DNA of 64,000 nt from Acanthochlamys bracteata (lineage: Eukaryota; Streptophyta; Magnoliopsida; Pandanales; Velloziaceae): positions 2,188,145-2,252,144 of the forward strand of contig CM034134.1 in the NCBI GenBank assembly GCA_019914995.1, written 5' to 3'. Under the pieces are notes generated by a model, which saw only the letters and a list, made by a program, of their open reading frames with translations, did no database searches and was not told the DNA's origin. The position numbers and the translations under genes are program-made. This document shows positions 1-11,500 of this stretch, one piece after another. The number at the start of each line of letters is the position of its first letter. The stretch's first letter is position 1.

Positions 1-218
1 TGAGACCTCCTTCTAGAGAGCACTAAGTCTTTCATTCATACCTTCCCGTTCTTGTCTTTCTCTCTCCAGGTGAGTTCTTAGATTAGATACATCCGATGCA
101 CGATCGTCTTTATGTTGTGGTTTTGTCCTTAGCTCACAATGCCAAATGTCGGGTCACCGATCTGCATGATCATTTCTGCAAGACAAGCAGATCTATTTCC
201 TAAAACACTCTCCATAAC

Positions 219-1260
219 TTATTCTCGTGTCATCGGTTGGTCAGTATGTGAAGATTCTTCAAGCATTTTATTCATTACATCTGTAATTAATTTAGGATTG
301 TACACATGCACTATATAATTATTTTGTTTTTTATTCCAAAAAATACAACTTATATAATTGCTTCGAGTTCTCTCTAAACTATATTGCACTTTAGTGTAAC
401 CTTCCATTTTTTGATTATGTTATCTTGTATGTCTCAAGTGGTCCCTATCCGTGTATATTTTTATAATATAAACATGAATAAAATAGCATAAATTTTTTCT
501 AAACAATTGATTATATTTACCATTTTACAAGAAATATTCACTGTACTTTCACTTCCACCGTGATACGGATCAAGTTGTTTAGTTCGTGCCTCTTTCACAA
601 TACGTGAAGTCTCCTAACATATATAAAACAATTGGAAAGCAAATATTTCATTAAATCTTATTTGATACGTAAAAGTCATTATACTAGTGCTTATGTAGAC
701 TTACATTTCATGTTGCTTAGAGTTATTCCAACCAATCAGAAACTCGCATTTCTTTGAAATCCTTAGGTGGGTTGGCCTTTGCAGCCTCCCCACCCGCCAT
801 TTTCTTGTAATGTAGGTGTGTCCTATATCTCTAATGCTTATGTGTAATCACTCCTGCATTGTACAAGTATCTTTTCCAATTGGAATTCTCAAAATCAATT
901 TCGAACTATTCCTATAAAAAGACAAAAAAAATGAAATTAGCATTATAATATATATTAAAAAGTAAGTACTAAGGATCGGATGCTAAATAACAAAAGTCAT
1001 GTATAAATCTCATTAACGACATCAGGTCATTATTTCTCAATCTGAACCTAGCCTTCACAATCACCCGGAGCGTACGTTCGGACCGAACGTCCAAATTCTT
1101 TTGACAGCCACACCGAGTGTTTTCCAATGGGCTTGCTACCAGCATTAAATTGTATATGTGCCTTACCCTCTCGAAGGTTCAAAGTATGCAATGCTAATCC
1201 GCAGTTGACTCCGCGTATACTTAGCAGCTCCTTGGAAGTGGATCCTACTTTATCCAAATT
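219..1260 (-). pseudogene. CACTA TNP1 / Transposase_24-like fragments
   Basis: Three short minus-strand stretches match the style of the plant Ptta/En/Spm (Transposase_24) protein, the accessory protein of CACTA elements that binds subterminal repeats. At 1048-1257 a stretch reads HIQFNAGSKPIGKHS followed by FGRSVRTYAPGD, the usual 'QFN..G.PIG...fg..vR..vP' block. Near 545-600 a stretch reads LDPYHGGSES, like the 'yHGGSKS' motif. At 219-407 the product contains a 'P.LITDVMNKM.EE' helix typical of the C-terminal part. The pieces are in different frames with AT-rich gaps, some of which may be introns. No single start can be proposed. It lies downstream of the DUF4216 block in the order seen in CACTA elements. 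Confidence 0.6.
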
Positions 1261-1699
1261 CTGAATTAGTTAACAAATAAATATGTTTAGCACAACAAAA
1301 TTACAATTAACAGCACTAGGGACGGGTGTATCTGCATCGGCGGCTGAAGTAGAATTAGAAGGTGTTGTTCCTAAGAGCACACAATATGGTCAGGTGTTGG
1401 ATCTAGAATTTGGCTCATCTTAGTTGTGCTGATCGTGGATATCAGACTTTTCCTCGGAGCCATCTGTAATAATTAAAAAATAATTACGAGATATTAAGAT
1501 AGTAAAAAAGTAAATAATATTCTACAAAAATATTGTTACCTTAATTATTGTCACTATGGTCGTCTACATTTAGATGTTTTTCAACACTACGACATTGAAG
1601 TACCTCACAATCAACGTCATTCCTAACTTGAGAATTAAGCTCCTCACATATAGGCTCAACAATGATACTGAACACCCAGCCTCTTGATATGCATCGCCT

Positions 1700-2230
1700 T
1701 CAATATTCACATCTTCAGTTGTTTGATCTTCATCGTCATCGAACAATGATGATCAAAGATATGACGATGTAAAGATGTTTGTAACACTCTCCTGTCCTTA
1801 CCTATCACATTATCTGGCATATAACAAGACACTTGAGTAGCATGACTTGCAAGTATAAATGGTTCATTCACATACCATCTCTTTGCCACATTAATATTGA
1901 TGAAATTGTCGCATACTAGTATCGGTTTCTTATTCTCAAGATCAAACCATTCGCACTTAAGCATGCATACGCGGCGATTTCCAAAGTATGTCAACTCCAT
2001 GATCTCAATAAGAACACTATAAAAAATGATACAGTCATTCTAATGTTCTCCTTCAATGCACACACCACTATTTTGAGTTGACATTATATTGTAATGCTCC
2101 TTAGTCAGATACTTTACTCCTTTAAGTATACATTCATGATATCTGCAAACACGCCGATCTATACTACCTGCAACCCCACGTAGTTTGGCGTTAATTGTGT
2201 TGTCATTTCCATGGCATAATTGTCAAGGAC
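1700..2230 (-). pseudogene. CACTA DUF4216 domain remnant
   Basis: DUF4216 is found at the C-terminal end of CACTA TNP2-type proteins. The 97-codon minus-strand reading frame at 1707-2000 contains MELTYFGNRRVCMLKCEWFD, then NINVAKRWYVNEPFILASHA followed by TQVSCYMPD. These correspond to the family's 'iieL.Y.G..rVvLFkCdWfd', 'nf.r.wY.deP.iLAsqa.QvfYv.D' blocks. Just upstream, around 2060-2110, the minus strand reads STQNSGVCIEGEH, matching the 'TqNSGV.v.g' signature that precedes it, but a stop separates the two parts. Conserved tryptophan, cysteine and proline positions are kept. This is the strongest evidence for a CACTA element at this edge. Confidence 0.7.
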
Positions 2231-2239
2231 CAGGACAGA

Positions 2240-2460
2240 AGCCACAACGTAGAGATGACCGTTAACCAGAGGTATCAACATTGCGAAGTCAATTAGAGAC
2301 AGAAAGGCAAGAACAACAGGGCATTAATGAAATACTTAGCGCTATCCAACAACAAGAGGTCTCAAGAGCGAGTATTCTTCGGGAGGAATTACAATGAAAC
2401 AAGAGCCATACAACGAACTCATGCAAATGATGCGGTTCGTGAAAAGTCAATTGGAAAGAT
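2240..2460 (+). other. Unrecognised stretch with a short coiled-coil-like frame
   Basis: The plus strand around 2270-2395 keeps an open frame rich in Gln, Glu and Arg (reading like TERQEQQGINEILSAIQQQE). This would form an amphipathic helix. It is short, lacks a start and is followed by a stop, so it may be chance or the tail of an old element-encoded protein. No family was recognised. Confidence 0.15.
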
Positions 2461-2612
2461 AAGGTCTGTCTTCAGGTAAATAGGCTATTTGTTGAGTCGA
2501 TATTTTTTGTTAATTTTTTATAAGTCATAAACATTGATTAACAATGAAATGTGTAACAAATAGCCACAAATTGTTGGGTGAAAATTTGAAATATATAACA
2601 TCTTAACTTTTT

Positions 2613-3710
2613 TAGATTTTATAATAGAATAGTTTAGCTTAAGATAACATAAAGAGTCAAAATATGAAAGACGGAATGAAATGACACGAAATTAGCACCG
2701 ACACAACCGGCTCGACGAGTGCGACATGTAGGAAGCGTCAAAATCAAATTTTGAGGTGCGATGAGTTAGATATGAGCAAGTTTGTTTAAAATTGATGCAA
2801 CAAAATTTGGACCCTTTATGTTATTTCATTACTTATTCTATATTTGGACCCTTTATGTTATTTTAAACTAACTTATCCTAAATAGAAAGAGTCGGAATCA
2901 AATTTGGAGCTCTAGAGAGTAAGTTAGAAGCAAGTTTACGTTTTAGAAATCTTAATATAAAATAATTTAGTTAAAACAACATAAGGGGGCAAAATATACA
3001 CTAAGCCATCAAATTGCACGAAATTCACGCCGACACGATCGGCTCACCGAGTCTGATGTGTAGGATTAATCAGAATCAAATTTGGAGGTCCAGGGGGTAA
3101 TTTAGAAGCAAGTTTAAGTTTTAGAAATTTTTAATATAGAATAGCTTAGCCTAAAACAACATAGGAGGTCAAAATATAAACTAAGTCGTCAAATGGTACG
3201 AAATTGGCTCCGGAACGATCGGCTCAAGAGTGTCACTTGTAACAAGAGTCAGAATCAAATTTGGAATTCCGAAGAGTAATTTGGAAGTAAAATTACGTTT
3301 TAGAAATCTTAATATAGATTAGCCTAGCCTAAAATATCATAAGGGGTCAAAATGTAAACTAATCTGTGAACTGGCACAAAATTGGCATCGACACGATCGG
3401 CTGGATAAGTGTGACTTGTAAGAAGAGTCGGAACTAAATTTGAAAGTCTCGGGAGTAATTTGGAAGCAAGTTTAAGTTCTAGAAATCTTAACATAGAATG
3501 GCTTTGTCTAAAATAACATAGGGGGTCAAAATATAAATTAATCCGTTAAATGGCACGAAATTGGCGTCGACATGATCGGCTCGACGAGTGTGACTTGTAG
3601 AAAGAGTCAAAATCAAATTTGGAGGTCCAAAGAGTATTTAGTTAGAAGCAAGTTTAAGTTCTACAAATCTTAATATAGAATAGCTTAGTCCAAAACAACT
3701 TATTTACCAT
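2613..3710. repeat. Tandem array, unit about 179 bp, five to six copies
   Basis: The segment GATCGGCT recurs at 3037, 3217, 3395 and 3574 (spacings 180, 178 and 179 bases). A more diverged first copy has ACCGGCT near 2706. Each unit contains the same ordered landmarks: a 'tcaaatttggag' segment, 'gaagcaagtttaagtt', 'tagaaatcttaatatagaatag', 'aacataggggtcaaaatata', then the GATCGGCT block. Between the first and second copies the order is disturbed, with a short local duplication of 'ggaccctttatgttatt' near 2808-2862. Copies differ by roughly 10-20 per cent by eye. No coding potential is seen. Confidence 0.85.
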
Positions 3711-4079
3711 ATGGTTCTATATATATCTCAACTTGGTTAACGCTTTGACTTATTTTCAATTCAGATCCATGATCGTTTGCTTTTATTGCGAAGAAGTGCC
3801 TCGTCAAAACTTAGCACTTTTGTTAGTTTATGTTTTTTGTTTACTAAAACATATTTGTAATACTCTTTAATTATTGTATTTTTATTTGTTGTAACTACAA
3901 AATAATATAATTTTTTAGTATTAAAATATATTTTTTAATTATAATATTAAATTAGTTTGTATATAATAATATATAAAATACAAAGAAAGAAATAATAATC
4001 ATTAAAGGTATTAGCGGCTGCTAGATGATGGTTGCCAAAGTACAAAGGGATAAACCATTCATGATTGAGAGTCTCAGTG
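3711..4079. other. AT-rich spacer
   Basis: The stretch is strongly AT-rich, with runs such as the A/T tract around 3880-3990. No reading frame, RNA gene or clear repeat terminus was seen. Confidence 0.4.
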
Positions 4080-4556
4080 GCTCATGCAATATCAACGACT
4101 AGCAACATCAACCGTTATATGTTAACCAGCGACCTTGTCGATTGGTCGTTGATGTATCAACCCAACGACCATCAGCAGCGGTCGCTGATATGATTATGAA
4201 CGGCCAGTAGTGGTAGTCGTTGATATGTCAACCAGTGACCCTTCGCTATGGCCAGTGGAAATCTACTGCGATCACTCATCAACTAGACCTAGAAGTCCTC
4301 AGCTATTACTAAACGCCAGTTGCTAATAATTTTTCAGCGATTAGTTGACCTGGTTGCGGATACTCGAACCAGCTAGTCACAAATGTCTAGACATATTAGC
4401 AACCATGTTCATTTTACTGGTTGCTAACGCCTTCAGTAACCAGCCTAGCACGACCGTTGTGGCGATTAGCTTTAGCTGGTCACTAAATCCTTCTGCGACC
4501 AATTTTTCATATTTGTGACCATCTTCCCTGGTCGCAGATGCCACTCTCTATTATAG
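4080..4556 (-). repeat. CACTA-like subterminal repeat zone and terminus
   Basis: About 480 bases are packed with degenerate copies of a short motif around GCGACCA/TGGTCGC, in both orientations, often spaced 20-40 bases apart (for example 4130-4145, 4180-4195, 4490-4502, 4530-4537). Dense short inverted and direct repeats next to a terminus are the hallmark of CACTA subterminal regions, where the TNP1 protein binds. The zone stops abruptly near 4556, where copia-related sequence begins. The last bases, reverse-complemented, read TATAATAGAGAGTGG, close to a CACTA terminus. Confidence 0.55.
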
Positions 4557-5560
4557 TTTGGTTGATATAGATTCTCTTGCGGCTATTCTTAATGAAGAAG
4601 GTCGCCACAAACGCAAATAAGAGATTGTACCTGGTGGATACCAAGCTACAGCCTTATTGATTGCACAAGATAGTTTGGATAAGAAAAGGAAGTTCAATGA
4701 TGGCTCTGGATAGAAGAAGAACAAACGACAGGTGATGTGTTATGCCTATGGAATGCTTGGGCATTTTAAGAATGAAAACAAGACCATTCAATAAAGGTTG
4801 GAGGTGCAGAACTCTCGAAATCCCTTACTTGTGTGATGTACAAATCTGATGATGGTGAGATTTTAGTAGTTGTTGCAGGTGATAAGTCTAAACTCCAAAA
4901 TGTCTAAATCTTGAATTAAGGAGCATCATATCGCATGACTTCTAAAAGGGATTGGTTTTATCATTATGAGCTATTTCTGAAGGCACCATACGGATGGAAA
5001 ATGGACAAGTTCTTGAAGTTCCTAGACTCGGCTCCATCAAGCTTAGGACAAATGATGAAAGGATATACATCATCAGTACGCTACGTCATGTGCTTAGTCT
5101 TATAAAAAATTTGTTGTCTTTAAGAAAACTAGATGATCTGCACTGTAAGACTTGTGGTGGTGGCAGAATCATAAAGGTCATTAAGGATGGATATTAATTC
5201 TTAGAGGCTGAAAAGATCGACTCATATCTGTATAAGGTGCGTGAGGTGACACTGATGTAGTGAGAAGCTTGTGTTACATCGGACAACATTGAGGATATCA
5301 TGCAAGTGAGGCATCGGAATATCGGATGTAAAACCTCTGGTAAAGCTGGCGTTCTGCAAGGAGTGCGTCTCTGGTAAGTTGCACTGTAAAGGTTTATAGA
5401 TAAATTTCAGAGCAAAGACAAGCTTACTTAGTTCACTAGGACTTGAGAAATTGAGTGTTCCCAATCTAAAGAAAGTCGGAGGTCTTTGAGGTATTCAAGA
5501 TCTTCAAAGCACAAGTGGAACTTGATTCTGAAGGAAGATCAAACCTAAAAGATTCCTATA
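4557..5560 (+). mobile_element. Ty1/copia retrotransposon fossil (gag to pre-integrase part)
   Basis: Plus-strand fragments show a CCHC-type knuckle region near 4740-4790, a protease-flanking stretch reading HMTSKRDWF near 4940, and a pre-integrase block at 4994-5197 (MENGQVLEVPRLGSIKL, then LRHVLSLIKNLLSLRKLDDL). This block matches the 'L.nVl.vP.l..NLiSl..L.d.G' GAG-pre-integrase domain of copia elements. Weak integrase-like sequence follows to about 5560. The fossil is old and broken many times. Its left end abuts the CACTA-like terminus, so the CACTA element may have inserted into it. No LTRs of this copy are visible. Confidence 0.75.
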
Positions 5561-7250
5561 GTGTATTATAGAGTTTGGAGGGGTTTTTGCAAAAGTGATT
5601 ATTTATATATGTAACTATCATTGTGTGCATCATATACAAAAAATGATTATTATGATACACTATAAGTAAATATTATAAATATGCTACAATAGGCAATCGC
5701 AACTTTTGGCATACCAAGAGAAGGCACACTTCACATTTCTCTTCGTATGAAAGGAAAGGCATAGCGTAAGAGCATTACAATAACATAATCTTTTCAAAGC
5801 TCACCCAAAAAAAAAATCTCCAGCAACATGTTGAAATCACATAATCAATTGGGCATTTCTCTAGGGCACCATCTAGTGGATTTACAAAGGTAATATTTTA
5901 CTAAATGGAACAGCTTTGACTAGAAAATGACTTCTAGGAAATGCATCATTATCCTCTACCAGTGAAAAACCATTCTACCTATGACAAGTATAGATGAATC
6001 ACGTAGGCTGGTAACTCCATGCAAAAATAAAATTCATAGTGAATTGCTGCAAAAACAAAGATTTTATCCAAACATCTTCAAATAATATTCATGCAAAAAT
6101 AGAATGATGTAAATTTGGTTTATCATGGGTAACATCCCAAAACTGCAGAATCCAAACTACATGTAGCAGAAGAACACCTGAGGCTAGCTGCAGCAATTGG
6201 TCTGTCTTTAAATTCCTTGAATAATATGTCAACTGGACAGCCCAACTCTATCTGTACTAAAGCTTTTGCCTTTTCAAGTGAAAATACCGGTATACGATCT
6301 TACAGTAAAGAAGTTGGAGAACTTGAAAAAGGTACATTACAGAATCCCAAAGGTGTAAATGCCACTGAATGATCCCTAGGGTAAAGACGGAAACTTAAAT
6401 GGTCATCATAATAGTAGTTAAATACTAATACAAACAGAACACCAAGATAAATGTAATTTTTGAACTGTAGAACAATAGCCATAGCTATTCATTGAACACA
6501 AAATCATTTGCAAGGATCCACAATCTATCTAAAGAAAGTTGTTTGATAAAGATATCCCAGGTGCTAATCTCAAGCCCTTGGACTTTATCACGCTAACATT
6601 GCTAACAAAGTGGAGCATTCTTATTGAAGTAAATGACCATGTTATCTTGAAACCATATCAAACACGCTCATTCAATTTGAAGTACTTTTATAGCTTTTAA
6701 TTAGTTAACTTACCTATAACTAAATGCAAAGTCACTATCCACTAATGCATCTAACTACCTACAATTCATAATGAATTGCCGCAAAATAAAGATTTCATTC
6801 AAACATCTTCAAATTACTCCATGCTAAAATTTAATCTACCAATTTCATATAGATAACATTTATAAGTTTTCACTAATGTTTTCAATTTTGTTATGACTCC
6901 ATTAACAAAGCAAGCTTCTTGAGCCCCAACACAGACAATTTGGGCCAAGAAGAACTCAAGTTAAAAAACCAACAACTATAGCAATTCACATAGTTTGTAT
7001 CTTATAATTCTTAAAACAGTAACTAATCCGAAAGAAAACTCAATAGACACCAATGAGTAACAATTCTACAAAAAAGATTGAATTATTAGGTTTTGAAACT
7101 TAAGATTACAAAATAACAAACCAAATTTACCTCCATCAAACACTAGTGGGCAATTTTTCTTGAAAAAATTCAACCTTTTTACATGAAAATATAAAGCAAT
7201 AGAGAGATTTCTACCTCCATCAATTTTTTGAAATTGGAAGCAGATTCAAA
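5561..7250. other. Non-coding, unresolved; contains a 70-bp duplicated segment
   Basis: No long reading frame or recognised domain was found. A segment of about 75 bases at 6031-6107 (starting AATTCATAGTGAATTGC) recurs with changes at 6763-6838 (AATTCATAATGAATTGCC), about 732 bases apart. This suggests an old local duplication or two copies of one repeat. The stretch looks like intron or intergenic DNA and could be the downstream part of the gene-like start proposed at 7.3-7.6 kb. Confidence 0.35.
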
Positions 7251-7631
7251 TCAGATGAGTTTAAACAAATAAATCAATGTAAAAGAAATGAATACAAATG
7301 AAAACAATTTTGTAATTACCAATGAGATTAGCAGTGAACTTGCTGATGAGTGCTCACTGAATGTGAACCCGACGAGGAGCGACCAGTTTCGATTACATTC
7401 TCTACGGAAGAACGCTGGCCATGCATTGAACTTTACATATCTCTTGATCTCTCGCAAAAAATTTTCAAGACAAGCCGGCATGGGAGAAGAAAACATGAAT
7501 GACTAGGGTTCCGGCCCACGCTCTCACGAGCTCGATTCAGCTTCGGTGAAAAAACCACGAAGGACGGTCGTCAGGAGAAGGAAGCTGGAGAAAGAAGTAC
7601 GAAAAATTAGCGTCGAGGAAGATGGAGTCAT
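7251..7631 (-). other. Possible orphan first exon and leader of a gene
   Basis: This patch is less AT-rich than its surroundings. Read on the minus strand it resembles a plant leader (CT-rich, from about 7720) followed by a start. An ATG at 7496 opens a frame beginning MFSSPMPACLENFLREIKRY. The frame continues to a possible splice donor (CATTG then GTAATT) near 7318-7320. An upstream ATG at 7631 opens a short frame of about 35 codons that stops before it. I do not recognise the peptide and see no clear downstream exon. It could be the 5' end of a host gene, a fragment captured by a transposon, or chance. The plus-strand frames over the same bases are less convincing. Confidence 0.25.
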
Positions 7632-7845
7632 GTCTGCGGGAGAAGGGATTGTTATTGAGCGACGGGCGCGTTCAGGAGAGCGGAGAAAAATCAGAATAAG
7701 AAAGAAAAGAGGGGTGGGTATGAGACATATATATGTGTGTAATCTAATGAATTTAGAATGGATAACATAGTCATTTTATGGCAGCGGTGAAAAAAGTTTG
7801 GTGTGACTTTTTGAAAAAGTTAGAATTTGTGGCTTTTATTTTTAG

Positions 7846-8213
7846 ATGCGTTTGGCTTGGCTCATCGAAGATGTAATTTTTCAATCCTTTATTTTATATT
7901 TTTTAATATATATTTTATAAATATATAAAATATTTATATTAAAAATTTAAAAAATATAGTAAAATTTTACGTAATAAAATTTTTTATTGTATATTTTATT
8001 ATATTTTTACAGGTAAAAAAAATACAGCTTATTTTTTAAAAAAATAAAAATACATTTTATTTCAAAAAAACTCCATTCTAAAAATATTTCTAAACACCTT
8101 ATTAACTCATAAATCAAAAAATTACTTATAAATTATGTATTCAAATATTTTAAATTATTGTTGAATTTTTTTTAGCTTATAAATTAAAAAAATCAATCGA
8201 AATAGCCTCTAGA
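7846..8213. mobile_element. Possible MITE with imperfect terminal inverted repeats
   Basis: The left end reads AGATGCGTTTGGCTTGGCTC and the reverse complement of the right end reads AGAGGCTATTTCGATTGATT, matching at roughly two thirds of positions. Between them lies AT-rich DNA without coding potential. Size and termini ('GGCTATTTGGATTGGCTTAT'-like) resemble common plant MITEs. The target duplication is unclear. A 90-base internal part (8006-8095) resembles 37480-37570. Confidence 0.3.
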
Positions 8214-8519
8214 TCTCTAAATTCAGAATACTTAGGCGAAGAAAAAACACTATTTAGAAAGATTGTTTATCCCGAGAAGAGAAACAAATTGGGTGCTATT
8301 GGAATTCGTGCAAATTTTATTTGCACTAATGGACCAGTTATAAAGGTTTTGGGTCTTTTAATTAATCACGGCTGCAAGGTCTATGTAGCTTGTTCGTAAA
8401 ATGAGGTAAATTAAGGTAGTGTTTCCAAATCCATAATATACCTACTAAGTTATGAATCCACACTTGACAGACCTAACCTGCGGGTTACCCGTTCACTCGA
8501 CTTGTCAACCCACGGCCCG
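8214..8519. other. Unresolved spacer
   Basis: No confident gene is visible. Around 8468-8515 there is a CCCGTTCACTCGACTTGTC-type stretch, a composition often seen near hAT-type MITE ends, but no matching second end was found. Confidence 0.25.
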
Positions 8520-11500
8520 TCAATTCAAAGAGCTTTTGGGATCGACAAACTGATCATGTATGCCAGCTTTGGCATCGTTGCAAATGAAATCAGAGCTGGT
8601 AGTGGTCTTCCATACACTGCTTTGAATGGTGAGACATTAGAAGCTGTACGGATATGAGTGTTATAAGAGATACCCTACATAATAAAGCCAATGCATTCAT
8701 TGCTTATGGTGTTTTCCAATGATGCATGTTAAATACATCTCAACTCCCTTGTTGATAATTTTTTATTGGTTGTCGGTTTGTGGATGACATGCCGAACTCA
8801 TATGCAATGACTTCCGTTGGAGACGATGCAAGTCTTACCAAAAAGAGCTCATAAATGGCAACAACTTGGATGGCGGTCTAAGGGTGATTCAGTGGTATAA
8901 AACGAGCATACTTTGTGTGCCTATCTACTACCAACATTACCACATTTTTACCTTTAGACATCGGTTGTCCTTCAATGAATCCATAGCAATGTCTGCTAAA
9001 TCTAAGAATGAATGGGTAGAGGTTGCAGTAGTCCTATAGGTTGAAGGCTTTTGATTTTGGCCCTTGCACATGAAGCAATGTACTGCTGGACTAATCTCAA
9101 CATTCTAGTCCAATAGAACTAGGGTGAAAGATGCTTACAAGTTCGGAATCATCTTCCGTGACCTCTTATGGTTGAGTTGTGAGCTTCGAATAAGAGTTTC
9201 CTTCATAGGATAGATCCTCAGGCACCCATAGTCGGGCTTTGGTATGCCAAATAGGCTTGGAGCTCAGTGAGTTTTGGCTGAACCCCCACTCTTGTGTCTT
9301 CGAGCATTATAAGGATAGATGAATCCTTTTACTAAGACTCATAGAGGTCGTCCTAGAAAGAGGCTTGTAAACTGCTGATTGAAGAAGGCCAGCATGATGG
9401 AGACGCGACAAGGTGTATGCAACAATATTGTTCCTTTCTACTTTGTATTCAATCTTATATCATATCCAAGAAGTTTCACCAACAACTTATGTTGCTCATG
9501 TGATGATAGTCATTGTTCCAAATGTATTTTAAGCTCAAGTGATCGATTTTAATGACAAACGTGTGCCTCAGAAGATACGCCTCTATTTCTGCATTGCGAG
9601 TACTAGAGCCATTAACTCTTCGTACATGGATTTGCTACGAGTTGCAGCTGAAAGGGACTTCCTAAAGTACACAATAGGTCGGTTGTCGAATAAGCACTGC
9701 TCGAACTTCTTCTAGAGGTCATCCATTCCTACGGAGAAGGCTCGGGTAAAATATGACGCGACAAGTGAAGGAGTGGTAGACATAGCTACTTTCATCTGTT
9801 TGAAACCTCTGCTTCTAGAGTCCATTGGAAGCAATTAGCTTCAAAAGATCAATTGTGGGAGCTACTATACAGCCATAATTTTGCCTGCAGTACCAAGTCA
9901 GCCCAAGAAACCCATGAAGCCCGAGCATTGTGTTATGTACTGGCCAGTCTAACATTGCTTTCACTTTGCTTATAGTTGACAGCAATCCCTTGCTTGAGAT
10001 AATGTGCCCAAGATATCCAAAATGGCATTTAGTAAAGTTCTCTAGTCGATGTGACTGCAAAATTTTCAAAACTATGGCTAGGTACCTTATAAATTTGACT
10101 GTCACTAGATCCGAAGAAGAAGATCTTCCACCAAGCTGATAGGCTTGTAAATTCTTCATCGAGATGGGTCCAAAATATGGTTATGCTAGTTATTGTTATA
10201 AACCAATATAAATATAAGAAGAACACAAGTATAAATTTGTGGAGATGTGGTCGGAACAATTCGTTCATTAGATACTAAAATGTAAATGGCCCACTTGTCA
10301 GTCCAAAAGGCATGACAAGGAGCTCATAATAGCCATCATGCGTCCAAAAAGTAGACTTGTGGACATCTTCTTCTTTAACTCTTATTTGGTTGTACCCTGA
10401 CTTCAAATCAATTTTTGAGAAAACTCGAGCCCCATGTAGCTCATCTAATAGTTCATCAATCACAAGTATATGGTACTTATGATTACGAGAAGCAAAACCG
10501 CCATGAGACAACTTTCTTTTGAACGAGAAGCGCCGATTACGAGAAGACTGAAAAACTTAGCCTAATGATTTCTTGAGATAGCATCTTGGTCACAATTCTT
10601 TCAATCTCATTTCTCTACACTTGGGCATACCTATATGGTCTTACATCTGCTGGTTAGGCTTTAGGGAAAAGCAGAATCCCGTGGTCATGGCTCGTTTTGG
10701 CAGTAGTGTTATGATGGGTTGGAAGACTTTAGAGAATTAATGATTAATTGATGCAACTTAGGGTATGCTTTTCTGAGGCTCGCTTCTCAGTTCAGTGCTG
10801 GATGTAATAGTTAGGAGGTGTAATGAACAGAACATATGGTCGGGCCAAAGATGACTTGACTGGGAGATTCTACCTTCACGTGCAAGACAAAGCTGCAATC
10901 TTGGATTGAGAAACGGATGTCTTACGTTGCCAATTGCACAATACATCCCAATATTCCTAAATCACTATATGTCCAACACTAAGTCCATGTCCCCTAAAGA
11001 AAGGGGTATGCATCAATAGTCAGTGCAACACTTTCTATTTCCAGCGGGATATCTTTAAAGGTGACATCTATGGATATCGGTCTCCTATCCGCTAATTCTA
11101 TCTTAAGATGTTTCACTTTCTGTTGGTGTTTTGCCAGCTTTTTAGTAATAAAGTTATGCGTACTTTCAGGATCTATTAGAATGAAACCTTATATTTCTTT
11201 TTCTTACTAATCACCCAAATTGTTTGTGGTCCTGCAAGATCGTGCAGCACGCTTAGTGAGAGAGTTGCATCCTCTGTAATAGCCTCTTCTTCAATCAAGT
11301 CATCATGGCATGTCGTCCTCGTAAATACTGGGAATGGAGTAAAAACTTAGTGGCACATTTGTGCCCTTTGTAACACTTGTCATCGCAATAGAAGCAAATA
11401 ACCTTTGCACACCTCTGGTTGATGCCTGTGACAGAAGAAGCACGTGGCTTTGATGTGTTAGTCACATGAAGTTGTAGGTCACAAGAAGTTTCCTGTAAAG

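Larger units (their letters stand above)
1..4556 (-). mobile_element. Decayed CACTA (En/Spm) transposon, left end off-window
   Basis: The minus strand carries two recognisable CACTA protein regions at 1-2230. A subterminal-repeat zone and a probable terminus lie at 4080-4556, so read on the minus strand the element would start near 4556 and run off the left edge. The terminal bases (reverse complement, from about 4555) read close to the expected CACTATAA start, but the outermost C is not preserved. A TNP2-type catalytic transposase is not visible where it should lie (2.2-4.0 kb). That interval instead holds a 179-bp tandem array and AT-rich DNA, so the element is decayed or a deletion derivative. 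The terminus and the coding pieces could belong to two different CACTA copies. The link between them is inference; the coding identity is much firmer. Confidence 0.5.

Noticed and set aside
2613-3710. Reading the 179-bp array as a centromere
   Set aside because: Only five to six diverged copies are present, flanked by transposon remnants. Unit length alone does not show centromere function.
7288-7770. Plus-strand frames of 72 and 74 codons
   Set aside because: The second is rich in Arg/Lys/Glu from purine-rich text that is better explained as the complement of a CT-rich leader on the minus strand.
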